This document shows positions 1-10,935 of a DNA stretch of 64,000 bases, in pieces. The stretch lies in assembly GCA_948567375.1 (NCBI GenBank), contig OX419757.1, positions 14,584,974 to 14,648,973 of the forward strand, written 5' to 3'. The stretch comes from Lunularia cruciata (lineage: Eukaryota > Streptophyta > Marchantiopsida > Lunulariales > Lunulariaceae). The notes beneath the pieces were generated by a model, which was not told where the DNA came from, ran no database searches, and saw nothing but the letters and a program-made list of their open reading frames with translations. Made by a program: the position numbers and the translations under genes. Numbering within the stretch: the first letter of the stretch is position 1; each line of letters opens with the position of its first letter.

Positions 1-240
1 TCTAGCCAATTAGATGGTGTGGCAAAACTTTGGTGGGGATTCCAAGTGGAGCAAGCTGAACGGTAGATTGTTGCACCAATCTTGATATGGACGGAATTCA
101 AGGATGCAATATTTGGTCCATTTCAAACTATAAATGCCACCCAAGCCGCACAAGATAAATTGGCAGAGTTGAAGTAGATTGGCTCAATAAGAGGCTACCT
201 CACACAATTTCAAAACATCATCATGCAAATTCTAGATATA
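1..240 (+). pseudogene. gag fragment of element E (left part)
   Basis: Translates to capsid-region sequence closely matching the gag of element C (QLDGMAKLWWRF..., ...ARDKLAELRQIGS). An in-frame TAG replaces a Gln codon near 177. It breaks at 240, exactly where the LTR of A begins, and is continued by 12912-13314. Gag would form the retrotransposon particle; this copy cannot. Confidence 0.9.
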
Positions 241-995
241 TGTAATACCAAGAGCTAGCCATATGATCTAGATGTGAAATTTGGTTTGGTAACATCTGGA
301 ATGATGTTATACATGATGGTCAAAATAGATCAAATAGAAGTATCACCAAAAGTGTACTTCTACTTATAGGGCAGAAAACCGAAATAGATTTGAAAACCTT
401 AGAACAAATAGCTAGACATATGATTTGAAGGTGAGAATTGGGTTGGTAACATCTGGAAGGATGTCTCACAGGATGGACTAAATAGGTAAGAAATATTTAT
501 CACCAAAAGGGGACTTCTACTAATAGAGTTGGAATAGAAATATGCCTGAAATCTTTGAAGGCAATTTTGGATGCCTAAACAGATGAATTAGGCCTCAAAA
601 TGTGCAGATTTCCGTCCAATGGAAAAAAGTTTGGCCTTCCCTCCCTCCCTGCTTTGTCTTGTCAAGAGCTTTCCAACAGTACCTCACCCACGTGATTCTA
701 AGATTCCTATAGGACGATTCTCTAAAAGATTCCCTCCGATCAAAGCTTGTTTGACCAACCAGATAGGACCAGGACTGACATGTCACCCATCCAAGTAAGT
801 AATCCAAGGGTGGAGCTTGTTGACATGTCACTTATCTATGTACCTAATCCTAAGGTGGAGCTTCATTGGAGGAGATCCGCTTTGCCTATATATATAAAGA
901 GAAGGTGCTCCTTTGGGGCATTGGAGCTTGAGTGTGAAAGTGTATGTTTCTCATGGTGAGTTTCTCTTTAGGTCTATTATCCTCGGAGTATTACA
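241..995 (+). repeat. 5' LTR of element A (755 bp)
   Basis: Starts TGTAATACC and ends GGAGTATTACA, immediately followed by the primer-binding site. A TATA-like CTATATATATAAAG lies near 886-900, giving a U3 of about 640 bp. Compared with the 3' LTR it carries an extra block of about 45 bp near 790-835, flanked by copies of CATGTCAC. This suggests the 3' copy lost it by slippage between direct repeats, or the 5' copy gained it. Confidence 0.93.
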
Positions 996-996
996 A

Positions 997-1011
997 TGGT
1001 ATCAGAGCAAG
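997..1011 (+). other. Primer-binding site of A (initiator tRNA-Met)
   Basis: TGGTATCAGAGCAAG one base after the 5' LTR. The first 12 bases match the complement of the 3' end of plant initiator tRNA-Met, the usual primer of plant Ty3/gypsy elements. The same site is next to the 5' LTRs of B and C. Confidence 0.93.
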
Positions 1012-1578
1012 TGTTGTCCAAGAGAGCGGATCATCCCTCTTGGAAGAACATGGGCTATTGAGATTGAGTAATTTTGAGGAGAGACATTCTGGTGTAATTG
1101 GTAGATTAGGAGGATAGAATGGATGCTCCGAGAGGAAAATATCCAATGCCTCACTTTCCATTCTTGAATCCATTCAACATCAAGATTATGTACATTTTGC
1201 ATGAGCAAGTGAGAGTGTATTTGGTTTTTCACTTCAGAGTAGAGTTCATGGATACAATAATGAATTCACCAAACCCAGTGATTTTGCCTACAGTGATTTA
1301 CGAGAGAGAGTGGGATTTGACCATTTACATTTTGTTGTGATGGATTTGAATGTCCCAAATCCTTTCCCTTTTAACACTCAAGTAGAAATTTGTTATGTAG
1401 TAAGACCAAAAGTGATGTTTAGGGATTTCATGGTCAGGAATTTTGGTGAGGAATATTACCAACAAGTGGTAGCTTCTAAGGTCTCAATGGTAGTTCTTAT
1501 AGTTTGTGCGCACTCTAGAGTGATCATATTAACTCTCTATTGAAGTTTAAGGTATAGCAATCGAGTGTTACAAGAACC
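1012..1578 (+). other. Untranslated leader of element A
   Basis: About 570 bp between primer site and gag. Short overlapping open frames occur (around 1119-1340 and 1310-1543), but they match no retrotransposon domain I know and are probably chance. This stretch would hold packaging and dimerisation signals. Confidence 0.5.
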
Positions 1579-2660
1579 ATGGATCCGTAGTTGCAAGAGT
1601 TAATGCAAGGAATGCAGGAGATGTTGAACAAATTTTGAGAGATTAAGATGACCATGGAGGCGTTACAAAGTCAAGTGCAGACCCTCAAGAATGATCAAGC
1701 AATGCAAGAAGAAGAGCCATCTCAAAATCCAATACCTGCGATTGAAGTACTTGGAGAGGCACATGTGCTTACAAACCCTATCAATGATGAAGCCACATTA
1801 CTACTCTGATGAAGAAGACCTGCAACATTGAGCCTTACAAGGGGCAGCGTACGATGGGAGTAGTGGAGAACTGGATCTCGAGAATGAATTGATATTTTTA
1901 GTTGTTCTCAACAGAGATCACCAAGCATGTTGCATGTGGGTACTTGACCAATAAAGCCCTCACATGGTACAAAGCTTGGGAACAATCCATGTTGGCCAAG
2001 AGAAGGGAGCTCACATGGACAGCAATGCAAGAAGGATTGCTGAAGAATTTCCAATTGGTGGATTCTTTGCAGATGGCCCGGATCCGACTATGGGGATTGA
2101 AAAAGAAGAACAGCATACAAGATATGTGGAGGCATTTCTGGATCTACAAGTTGCAATAACCAACATGATTCTAGCAGAGGCTCTTGAAAATTTTAACGAG
2201 GGTTGAAGGAGCGGGTTTGCCAAGAAGTCATGGTACAAAATCCTTGCATGATATTTGAAGCCATTGCGTGTGTGCAAAGAATAGCTGGAGCATTAGGTGG
2301 AGGTGAAGGAGTAGTTCCACCTCAACATTATTGGGCAGAAATGCCACCCATGGATGGACCAGTACCGATGGAATTGGGCAACCTTTGATTTCAAGACCGA
2401 GGAGCACGACCCTCTTCAAGGAGAACGGAGACGGGTAGAGAATGGAGAGATGGAGTCCCACGAGGAGAAGGAACTCGAGGAGAACAACATCATTGTTACA
2501 ATTGTGGTTGTATTGGGCATATATCTACCAACTGTCGTGCTCGACTTCCCAGAGGCCCTTGACCTTCATACAAACAATCTTTGAATAACATGGAGAGACG
2601 CATTGAAGAGGAGGAGGTGGAAATCACTTCAGAAAATGAAGATTGCCAATAAATGTACCT
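1579..2660 (+). pseudogene. gag of element A (decayed)
   Basis: Begins at an ATG followed by MDP then a TAG. The body contains typical Ty3/gypsy gag wording (ALTWYKAWEQS near 1950-1990). A zinc knuckle CX2CX4HX4C (CYNCGCIGHISTNC) lies at 2494-2535, for binding the element's RNA. At least two frame changes and several stops separate these parts. The conserved knuckle shows where nucleocapsid lies. There is no clean gag-pol junction like that in family I. Confidence 0.8.
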
Positions 2661-2756
2661 TGCGGCCTTACTTGCTCAATAAGAAAGCAAAAAAGTGAGG
2701 GAAGGAAGAAGACAAGTGCACAAAGGTACCAAAAGGCAACCTCATAATTGATTGTA

Positions 2757-4504
2757 GTGAATGAGGTCCTTGAAGGCAATCAAGTGAGAGTGTTAATAGA
2801 TCCGGGAGCCATAGATAATTTCCTATCTTGCTCTATTGCAATAAATTGGGAATGGATCTAGAGAGAGATGAGAGTGAAGAAGTAGAGTTACCTAACGGAC
2901 AAACAGAGAGGATTGAATCATTACCCAAGCAAGTAACACTCTCTGTAGGAAAATATCAAGAAGCAATTGAGTGGCGAGTGATACAATTAGCTTGTTATGA
3001 TGCAATCTTAGGTATGCCATGGATGGAGCATTACAACCCTATGATAGATTGGAGGAAGAAAGTAGTGAGAACCCACCAATGGTTGATCATTGGGGTTAAA
3101 GAAAAATCACATAGGCAAGAATTGCCTCTCTATGTCATAGGGACAACAGCTATCTGTAAGACTGATAGGTGTTTCATGGGTCTAATAAGAGAAGTCCAGA
3201 GTGCACAACTCGAGGGACAAATTCTTGAGAAATTGAAGGATGTCGTAAATGAGTTTCAAGATGTCTTTCTTGATGATCTACCCTCAGGATTACCACCAAA
3301 AAGGAGAGTAGATCATAAAATTGAGACTCTCTCGGGGAAGACAACTCCTTATAAGGCCCCATATCGCCTATCACCTCATGAGTTGGAGGAGTGCAAGAAT
3401 CAAATTGAGGATATGCTGCAAAAAGGGTTCATCCAACCTAGCATATCACCATATGGGGCTTTGGTCTTGTTTGTGAAGAAGAAAGACGGTACAATGGGCA
3501 TGTGCATTGACTATTGGGGTCTCAATCAGCAAACAGTGAAGAACAAATACCCCTCACCTTGCATGGATGATCTATTCGATCAACTCAATGGAGCAAGACA
3601 CTTCACCAAACTAAATTTGCGGAGCGGTTACAATCAAATCCTAATTGCAAAGGAGGATGTGTCCAAGACTACCTTTCGAACCAAGTATGGCCACTTTGAG
3701 TATCTCGTGATGCCTTTTGGTCTCACTAACGCACTTGCCACTTTCATGAGTCTAATGAATGACATATTTCGTCCATATTTGGATAATTTTGTCATCATCT
3801 TCCTGGATGACATCTTAGTATACAATAGCACAATGACACAACACAAACAGCATCTACAAGAAGTCCTCTAGATTCTAAGACAGAATTGAATGTATACCAA
3901 AATCTCAAAGTGTGAGTTTGGTAAGTCTGAAGTAGACTACTTGGGGCATAGAGTAAGTGCAGAGGGTATTCAAGTATTGACAGATACAATAGAGTTCATT
4001 CAAAATTGGAGTGCCCCAGAAGATCAAAATCAACTCAAGAGCTCCTTGGGTTTGACAGGATTCTATTGTCAATTTGTCAAGGACTTCTCCAAGGTTGCAC
4101 AACCTTTAACAGCACTGCTTGGCAAGGGGAATAAGTGGACATGGAGAACCGCACAAGAGTTGGCCTTTCAAGAATTGAAAGTCGCCTTACTACATGCACC
4201 AATCTTGAAGTGGTATGACCCAAAACGTCCAATCAAGTTGGCTACAGATGCATCAGGCGTAGCAATCAGAGCAGTCCTACAACAAGAGTGGCATGAAGAA
4301 TGGCATCCCATTGCATATTTCTCTCGAAAGTTGTTACCGGTAGAGCGCAACTACCACACCACAAAACGAGAAGAGTTGGCCATCATCCTGGCAACCAAGC
4401 ATTGGAAGCACTATCTGGGCAAAAAGGAATTTGTGGTAGAGATAGAGCACAAACCCCTAGTCTACCTCGATATGCAGAAGGATCTATCTCATTGCCAGAT
4501 TTGA
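2757..4504 (+). pseudogene. protease - reverse transcriptase - RNase H of element A
   Basis: Protease appears at about 2757-3020 as [13 protein letters not shown]; the usual active-site DSG/DTG reads DPG. Reverse transcriptase (about 3230-3870) keeps its fingers and palm, with VMPFGLTNA near 3710 and the catalytic FLDD near 3805. A TAG at 3869-3871 and further lesions separate it from the connection and RNase H part (3890-4504). That part keeps LATDASG and YFSRKL. RT copies element RNA and RNase H removes the template. The domain order is standard for Ty3/gypsy. Confidence 0.9.
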
Positions 4505-4812
4505 TGGGCAGAGTGGCGATAATGCTTCAACATGACAATCACCTACATTGAAGGTAAGAAGCAACTTGTAGATGCATTTACCCGCATGCCAATGGAAAAC
4601 AACTTGGTGGCAGAGGTTCAGATTAACCTTAAATTCTGGCTAGAGATTCTGGCGGCTACAAAAACTGATCCACAGATTATAGAAGGGCAATCATCCAAAG
4701 TCGTCACCAATACCCAAGGACTCACCTTTTGTGATGGCAAATTATAGATTCCAAATGTCCCAGAATTGCGCACCACCATTCTAGCGGAATGTCATGATTC
4801 GGCCATTGTAGG
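4505..4812 (+). pseudogene. RNase H end and integrase N-terminus of element A (cut by B)
   Basis: Continues RNase H (VDAFTRMP, the usual ...DALSR motif, near 4570) and enters the integrase zinc-binding domain, with ECHDSAIVG ending at 4812. Insertion of B separates the first zinc-binding His from the second; the second (GHVGVDKT) is at 10936 onward. The bases GTAGG (4808-4812) are repeated as GCAGG at 10936-10940. Confidence 0.88.
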
Positions 4813-5275
4813 TGTAAAAGACCGAATCCAAGGAGAGAAATAGGAGAATGGAAACTCACATTGGGACACTTGAATGAGGGAAAACTCCAAATGCCTAGCA
4901 TGAGCTTTGGCTTTGGTATTTATAGGTAGCATACAAGGCCCTTGAGAAGCTTCTCAAGAAGCTTCCTCAAGCCGCTTTCTTAGAGTGCAAGCCAAGTTAG
5001 CTAGGAAGCTTCTCAAGAAGCTTCCTTCTAGAAGCCGCCTACTTGGCATGCAAGCTAAGCTAGTTGGAAGCTTCTAGAAGCTTCCTTCTAGAAGCTTCCT
5101 TCTAGAAGCTACTTACTTAAGGTGCAAGGTAAGCTAACCGAAAAGCTTCCCAAGAAGCTTCCTAGATACTTCTGGAATATTCTAGGCTACTTTGTCTTAT
5201 GTGCTACTTCGTAAGCCCAACTACTTTGTTGTTAAACTCCCAACTAACTTCATTGCTAAACTTCATATTGTTACA
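4813..5275 (-). repeat. 3' LTR of element B
   Basis: On the minus strand it runs TGTAACAATAT...GGTCTTTTACA. It contains the GAAGCTTC array, including the perfect 18-bp palindrome at 5067-5084, and an extra repeat unit making it 26 bp longer than the 5' LTR. A purine-rich tract (minus-strand GGCGGGGGAATA) abuts it at 5276. Confidence 0.92.
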
Positions 5276-8200
5276 TATTCCCCCGCCGCTAGTTGGTGAC
5301 GTCCTCGTCGCCAATGAAGCTTCAAATTCCTGGATGGTCGTTGTAACAATATGGAGTTTAGTGACGAAGTTAGTCGGGCTTACGAAGTAGAGAATAAGAC
5401 AAAATAGCCTAGAATATTCTAGAAGCATCTAAGAAGCTTCTTAGGAAGCTTCCCAACTAGTTAACTTGCGCCCTAAGTAGGTAGCTTCTAGAAGGAAGCT
5501 TCTAGAAGCTTCTATCTAGCTTAGCTTGCACGCCAAGTAGGCGGCTTCTAGAAGGAAGCTTCTTGAGAAGCTTCCTAGTTAACTTGGCTTGCACTCCAAG
5601 AAAGCGGCTCAAGGAAACTTCTTGAGAAGCTTCAAGGGTCTTGTATGCTACCTATAAATACCAAGGCCGAAGCTCATGTTAGGCATTCGGAGTTTTCCCT
5701 CATTCAAATGTCCCAATGTGAGCTTCCATTCTCCTATTTCTCTCCTCGGTTTCGGTCTTTTACAGCCGTCTATGCATTCTGGAGGTGAGAAAGAGGCTCC
5801 CAGGTGGCATCATGAAGGGGATACCCTTTCCAAAGGACCTTGTATTTTGTATGTTGGCGACAGCCTTGTTGGATATGGCGACGTGCAAGGATACAATCAA
5901 CTTTGTACTCCTCATGATCATTGATAGGGACAAGAAGAGGGGGAGGTTGGACTCGAGAGGAAAAGGAAGAGGAGTTATGAACAAAGGGTTTCAACTTGGA
6001 AACATGAAAGACAGGATGGATACGCATGTGACAAGGTAAGGCAAGTCGATAAGCAACAAGAGAGACAAGTTGGGTGATATCAAAGGGTCCTATCCAGTTA
6101 GGGGCAAGTTTATGAACTTGGGTATCAAGTGGGATAGGGAGGTTACTAGAGGATAGCATGACTTTATCACCAACTTCAAAGGTGAGATCACGACGATGGT
6201 GGTCCGCATATTGTTTTTGGTGATTCTGAGCAACAAGGAGGTGAGACTTGGCTTGTTGGAGTGATTGGGATATAGTGGTCAAGAATGTGGAAGTATGAGG
6301 AACCTGAGATGGAAGGGGAGCAAGAAGAGAATCTGGAACAAGCGGATCTTGGCCAAAATTGAGAAAGAAGGGAGAAAATCTGGTGCTTGCCTGTTTGGAA
6401 TTGTTGTATGCAAATTCTGCAGCTGCAAGACATTCATCCCAATTGGTATGGTGGACATTGACAAAGGCCCGCAACATATCCTCCAATGTACAATTTGCAC
6501 ATTTGGTTTGTCCATCAGTTTGAGGATGATAGGCCGTGGACAAAGCAAGCTTGGTGCCGAGTATCTGGAAGAATGCTTGCCAAAACTTCCCAATAAATCG
6601 AGGATCACGGTCAGAGATGAGTACACGTGCCATCCCATGATGCTTGAAGACATTGTTGAAGTAGATTTGCACTAAGGTTGGAGCATCCACGGTATCATAG
6701 GTTGGTGCCAAGTGGATTTGCTTACTAAGCTTATCCACAAACACCACAATTGTGGTGTGTCCTTGTTTTGTCTTTGGCAAGGATGTGATGAGATCCAAGC
6801 TCACATGCTCCCAATGAGTGGATGGAATGGCGAGTGGTTGAAGGAGTCCACTCGGCTTTTGGTTATTGGCCTTGTTACGTTGGTAGCTCTCACACAATCT
6901 GACAAATTCTTGAACATCTTGTGTCATGTTGGGCCACCACCATTGATGTTGGAGGGTACCTAAGATCTTCTCCACACCCATGTGACCAACGATGGGTAAA
7001 TCATGGGCTTCTTGAAGGCACACAAGTCAAAGATCACCTTTGGTTGGAACATAGATCCGGTCCGCATGGAATAGAAGGCCTTCCTTGAAGGAGAAGGTGT
7101 TGTACTCCTTGTCACTTGTTGTTAGACGACCATGTACCATTTGGAAGAAGGGATCTTGTTGTAGAGCTAACCAAAACTTGTTATGGATCTTGGGGTCAAT
7201 TGACACCATCGTAATTGCTGCCGCGATGAGAGGAAGGGACTTCAAATTAGGTTGTCGTGATAGAGCATCAAGGATGACATGGAACCGACCTGGTTTGTAC
7301 TCAAGTTTGATGTCATACAATTGAAGTTGCTCTTCCCATGGATGATGTCGACTCTTCATGTGTTCCAGGTGTAAGGTCTGCAACAATGGTTTGTGATCAG
7401 TTTGCATGATCACTTGTTTCCCCAAGAGATAATGCCTCCATACCTTGGTGGCATATACCATTGCAAGTTGTTCCCGATCTCGAGTAGATTAATTTCTTTC
7501 AGCTGTATTTAGTCGGCGAGACACAAAGGCAATGGGATGTAGTCCATCTGGAAATTCTTGTTGCAACACAGCTCCAATTGCAAAGTTAGAAGCATCAAAA
7601 TCAACCACACAAGGTAGTTGAGGATCATATGGTTGAAGAATGGGTCTTGAAGACACCACATGTTTCAACTTCTTGAATTCTTTTTCATGTTTGGTGTTCC
7701 ATTGGAAGCTCGAGTTCTTTCCCAAGAGGTCAGTCAATGGTGCAGCCATATGAGCATAATAGTGGATGAACCGCCGTAAAAACTGGCCAATCCATTGAAT
7801 GCCCGTACTTCTGTAGCATCCTTTGGGGTAGGCCAATCAGTAATGGCCTTGATCTTCTCTTCCTCCATCTTGATCCCCTCTGATGAGATCTTATGACCCA
7901 AGAATCCTTCTGCCAAAAAGCACACTTCGACTTCTTGCAGTAAAATTTCCATTGTCGTAGTTGTCTTAGGACTTCTCGCACATGATTCACGTGTTCTGCC
8001 TCTGTATTGCTATAGATTAAGATATCATCCAAGAAACACCACCACTGACCAATCCAATAGTCCATCCAACACTCGATGCATTTGATCCATGAAGACTGTT
8101 GGAGCATTAGTGAGTCCAAAAGGTAGAACTCTCCACTCAAAATGTCCATACCTTGTGCAAAAGGCAGTCTTTTGCACATCCTCTCTATCAATCAGAATTT

Positions 8201-9338
8201 GCCAATAGCCGCTACAAAGATCCAACTTGGAAAAGTAACGTGCTTCACTTAGTTGATCAAGTAATTCATCGATCAGAGGCAAGAGATATGCATTCTTCAC
8301 GGTTTGCTTATTGAGCCCACGGTAATCAATACAGAAATGAAGTCTTCCATCCTTCTTTGGAACAAATAGTACCGGTGCTCCCCAAGGAGAGGTACTATGT
8401 CGTATGAAATCCTTCTCTAACAACTCTGTAAGTGTTATTTGCAACTCCTCCAACTCCTTTGGTGAGAGCCAATAGATTGGTCTCCTCACTGGAGTACTCT
8501 CTGGCAATAACTCGATCTTGAAGTGCATACCTCAATCAGAGGTTAATCCCTTTGGCAGATCATCCAAAAATATATCTGCAAACTCCTAAACTATCTGATC
8601 AACCATTGCTTGATGTGGCACTTGGCACTCCTCAGATTGTTCTTGTGCAATAGGCTTGATCCACACCGCGAATACAAACGTATCTTCCTCCAAAGCTTGC
8701 TCTATGGTTTCTTCCTTAACAAACTTCCCTTCTAGGAATTCATCTCTCTTCCAAGCTTGCTCCATGGTTGCCTTCTTGGCAAACTTCCCATCTTGGGACT
8801 CATCTCCCTTCTAGATTTGCTCTATGGCTACCTTCTCAAAAAACTTCCCATCTTGGGATTGACTATTCTTAGGTGTATTACTCAGAGGTGTCAAACAACC
8901 TAATTGGAAATTCCTACCTTGGTGTTGTACTTGAATTTGGCATCGGGTCCAATCAAATTGAACCTTAGGAATTTTACCTGAACCCAACCCAGAATGATAT
9001 CATAGTGTAGAGGTGCCACTACAAACCTCATACACTCCAAATACTCCTTCCCAATCTTGAAGGTAACAAGATGCGAGGTACGGAATGCAAAATCCTTTCT
9101 ACCATCCGCCATCATCAAACTACTTCCAATCACTGGCTTGATAGGAATACCCAATTCCTTTGCTACTTGCATAGACATGCAATTCTCTGAACTTCCAGAA
9201 TCAACCAAAATCCTACAACCCCTATTAGATATCATACCTTGCAAGTGAAGCAGACTTGCATAGGTCGAGCCTTCAATCCCATTGGAACTAATCAAGCTCC
9301 CAGTAGGCGGCTCGAAATCTCCTACTGGGATTCCTTGT
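5276..9338 (-). pseudogene. pol of element B: PR-RT-RH-IN-chromodomain (broken)
   Basis: Read from 9338 leftward. Protease has VDSGSSENC (about 9180-9200), the canonical DSG. RT (8528 to about 8025) has [10 protein letters not shown] and an FLDD region damaged by a frameshift near 8030. RNase H is at 7836-7461, with [11 protein letters not shown]. Integrase has the HHCC finger (about 7020-6890), [17 protein letters not shown] and QTKCANCTLED. The codon at the catalytic Glu position (6502-6504) is AAA, Lys. A chromodomain with [17 protein letters not shown] ends at about 5770 and its tail continues left of the solo LTR. Stops at 7024-7026 and near 7487 plus frameshifts near 7730 and 8990 make it a pseudogene. 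Confidence 0.9.
5342..5764 (+). mobile_element. Family I solo LTR inside element B
   Basis: A 423-bp LTR in plus orientation (TGTAACAATATGG...GGTCTTTTACA) interrupts the 3' end of B pol. The flanks are GTCGT (5337-5341) and GCCGT (5765-5769), one C-to-T change apart, and the chromodomain frame resumes across them. It has no internal region, so it arose by recombination between the LTRs of an inserted element. This is the fourth nesting level at this locus. It carries the palindrome at 5495-5512 and a CTATAAATACC TATA box near 5650. Confidence 0.93.
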
Positions 9339-9343
9339 TTCCC
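9265..9343 (-). promoter_or_regulatory. Candidate -1 frameshift site and pseudoknot, gag-pol junction of B
   Basis: Minus strand: heptamer GGGAAAC (9337-9343) is phased as G GGA AAC in the gag frame, followed by a 7-nt spacer. The arms CCCAGTAGG (9321-9329) and CCTACTGGG (9299-9307) form a perfect 9-bp stem. Loop bases TCGAGCC (9309-9315) are complementary to GGCTCGA (9265-9271). The gag stop TAG is at 9322-9324 and pol is open in the -1 frame. The arrangement is identical to that in C. Heptamer, spacing and H-type pseudoknot fit known -1 frameshift signals; function is inferred. Confidence 0.7.
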
Positions 9344-10227
9344 TGATCATTCCACTCCACAACCTCCACTTGGGCAACTTGTCGAGGTCGTCCATTCTTA
9401 AGTGGACATTCAGCAATGCGATGCCCCAACTGGCGACAATAAAAATAAGCACCATTTTGTCATAGTTTCTCCCTGTCTGCCATGCCCAATGGTCTTCATT
9501 GAATTGCATCAACCTCCATTGGTACTGGCGCCTCCACTTGTGTGTAGTGTATTGGTAGGCTTTGTGGGGGTTGAGGTCGAGACCAAGTTGTTGCCACCAA
9601 GGAATCAAAACGTTTGGCCAACCGCATGGCTTCCTCCAAGTGTTGTGGCTCTTGCATGGTTACCTCTAATTTGGTTCTTGCCTTCAAGCCCCTCACAAAT
9701 CAATCCAAAGCTTCACCTTCCAAAATATCTGGAATTTGCATGATGGTGTTTTTGAACTGTGTGATGTAACTTCTTACAAAACCAATCTGTTTGAACTCTG
9801 CCAACTTATCCCGTGCAGCTCGTGTGGTATTTATAGCTTGGAACCGAGTGATTATTGCACTCTTGAATTCTGCCCATGTCAAGATTGGTGCAACCATTTG
9901 TCGTTCGGCTCGCTCCACTCGAAATCTCTACCATAGCTTTGCTACTCTATCCAATTGGCTAGAAGCCAAGAGAATCTGTTTTTGCTCATCTTGTAGATTG
10001 GTAGCTTCAAAATAACGTTCACAATCAAACACAAAATTCTCTTCTGCACCCGAGAGATTCTTGCCTTCAAATACCTTGGGTTTAGAGAATCTGATCCGAT
10101 CTTCTCCGTCTCAAATTGGTACTCTCTCCACCTGCTCTTGTCGTCAAAGATCTTGTTCATCCAACAATTGAGTAAGGTGCTCGATTTGTTGTTGCATAGC
10201 AAGGATAACATCAGGTATTGCCACCAT
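9322..10227 (-). pseudogene. gag of element B (broken)
   Basis: Starts at ATG 10227 (MVAIPDVILAMQQQ, the counterpart of MAAIPDV in C). The capsid region and a zinc-knuckle segment follow (YFYCRQLGHRIAECPL; the first Cys is replaced by Tyr). It ends at TAG 9322-9324. A CGA-to-TGA stop at 9493-9495 lies just before the knuckle, and frame changes occur near 9700 and 9940. Gag would form the particle and bind RNA. Confidence 0.85.
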
Positions 10228-10484
10228 GGTTGCTCCTCTATCACACCACTCCCAATCTATCTAATTTATTAACACATAGAAACAGCACATCCATTGTTCT
10301 CCATAAGTTACAACCAGAAGCACCAAGGGTTCCTCAGATATGGTGATCATATGCAAAAAATCTTGTCCAAAGTGCGAGGTGATGAACTGTGTGAAATGAT
10401 GCTTGGGTAGTATTTGGATGCAAAAATCCCAATGGTTCGGAGGAAGTGGATTTGGTGGTCCATAAATTCTATCCATCCCATTCT

Positions 10485-10498
10485 TGCTCTGATACCAA
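10485..10498 (-). other. Primer-binding site of B (initiator tRNA-Met)
   Basis: Minus-strand TTGGTATCAGAGCA directly after the 5' LTR, complementary to the initiator tRNA-Met 3' end. Confidence 0.9.
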
Positions 10499-10935
10499 TG
10501 TAAAAGACCGAATCCAAGGAGAGAAATAGGAGAATGGAAACTCACATTGGGACACTTGAATGAGGGAAAACTCCAAATGCCTAGCATGAGCTTTGGCTTT
10601 GGTATTTATAGGTAGCATACAAGGCCCTTGAGAAGCTTCTCAAGAAGCTTCCTCAAGCCGCTTTCTTAGAGTGCAAGCCAAGTTAGCTAGGAAGCTTCTC
10701 AAGAAGCTTCCTTCTAGAAGCCGCCTACTTGGCATGCAAGCTAAGCTAATTGGAAGCTTCTAGAAGCTTCCTTCTAGAAGCTACTTACTTAAGGTGCAAG
10801 GTAAGCTAACCGGAAAGCTTCCTAGATACTTCCGGAATATTCTAGGCTACTTTGTCTTATGTGCTACTTCGTAAGCCCAACTACTTTGTCGCTAAACTCC
10901 CGACTAACTTCGTCGCTAAACTCTATATTGTTACA
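10499..10935 (-). repeat. 5' LTR of element B (437 bp)
   Basis: Same family as 4813-5275, with one repeat unit fewer. It carries the TATA sequence CTATAAATACC (minus strand) near 10603-10613 and the GAAGCTTC array upstream of it, including the palindrome at 10753-10770. It ends next to the GCAGG target duplication. Confidence 0.92.

Larger units (their letters stand above)
4813..10935 (-). mobile_element. Family I Ty3/gypsy chromovirus B, nested in integrase of A
   Basis: Inserted in reverse orientation, with LTRs 4813-5275 and 10499-10935 and a 5-bp duplication GTAGG/GCAGG (one mismatch). Gag starts at 10227, the gag stop is at 9322-9324, and pol runs to the LTR at 5275 in the -1 frame. A same-family solo LTR sits inside it at 5342-5764. 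It is close in sequence to C but carries several stops (for example CGA to TGA at 7024-7026 and 9493-9495). It retains a canonical DSG protease site, unlike C, D and E. Confidence 0.95.

Noticed and set aside
1119..1543. Possible extra gene (envelope-like or accessory) in the leader of A
   Set aside because: Two short overlapping frames without signal peptide, membrane segment or known motif. The position fits an untranslated leader.
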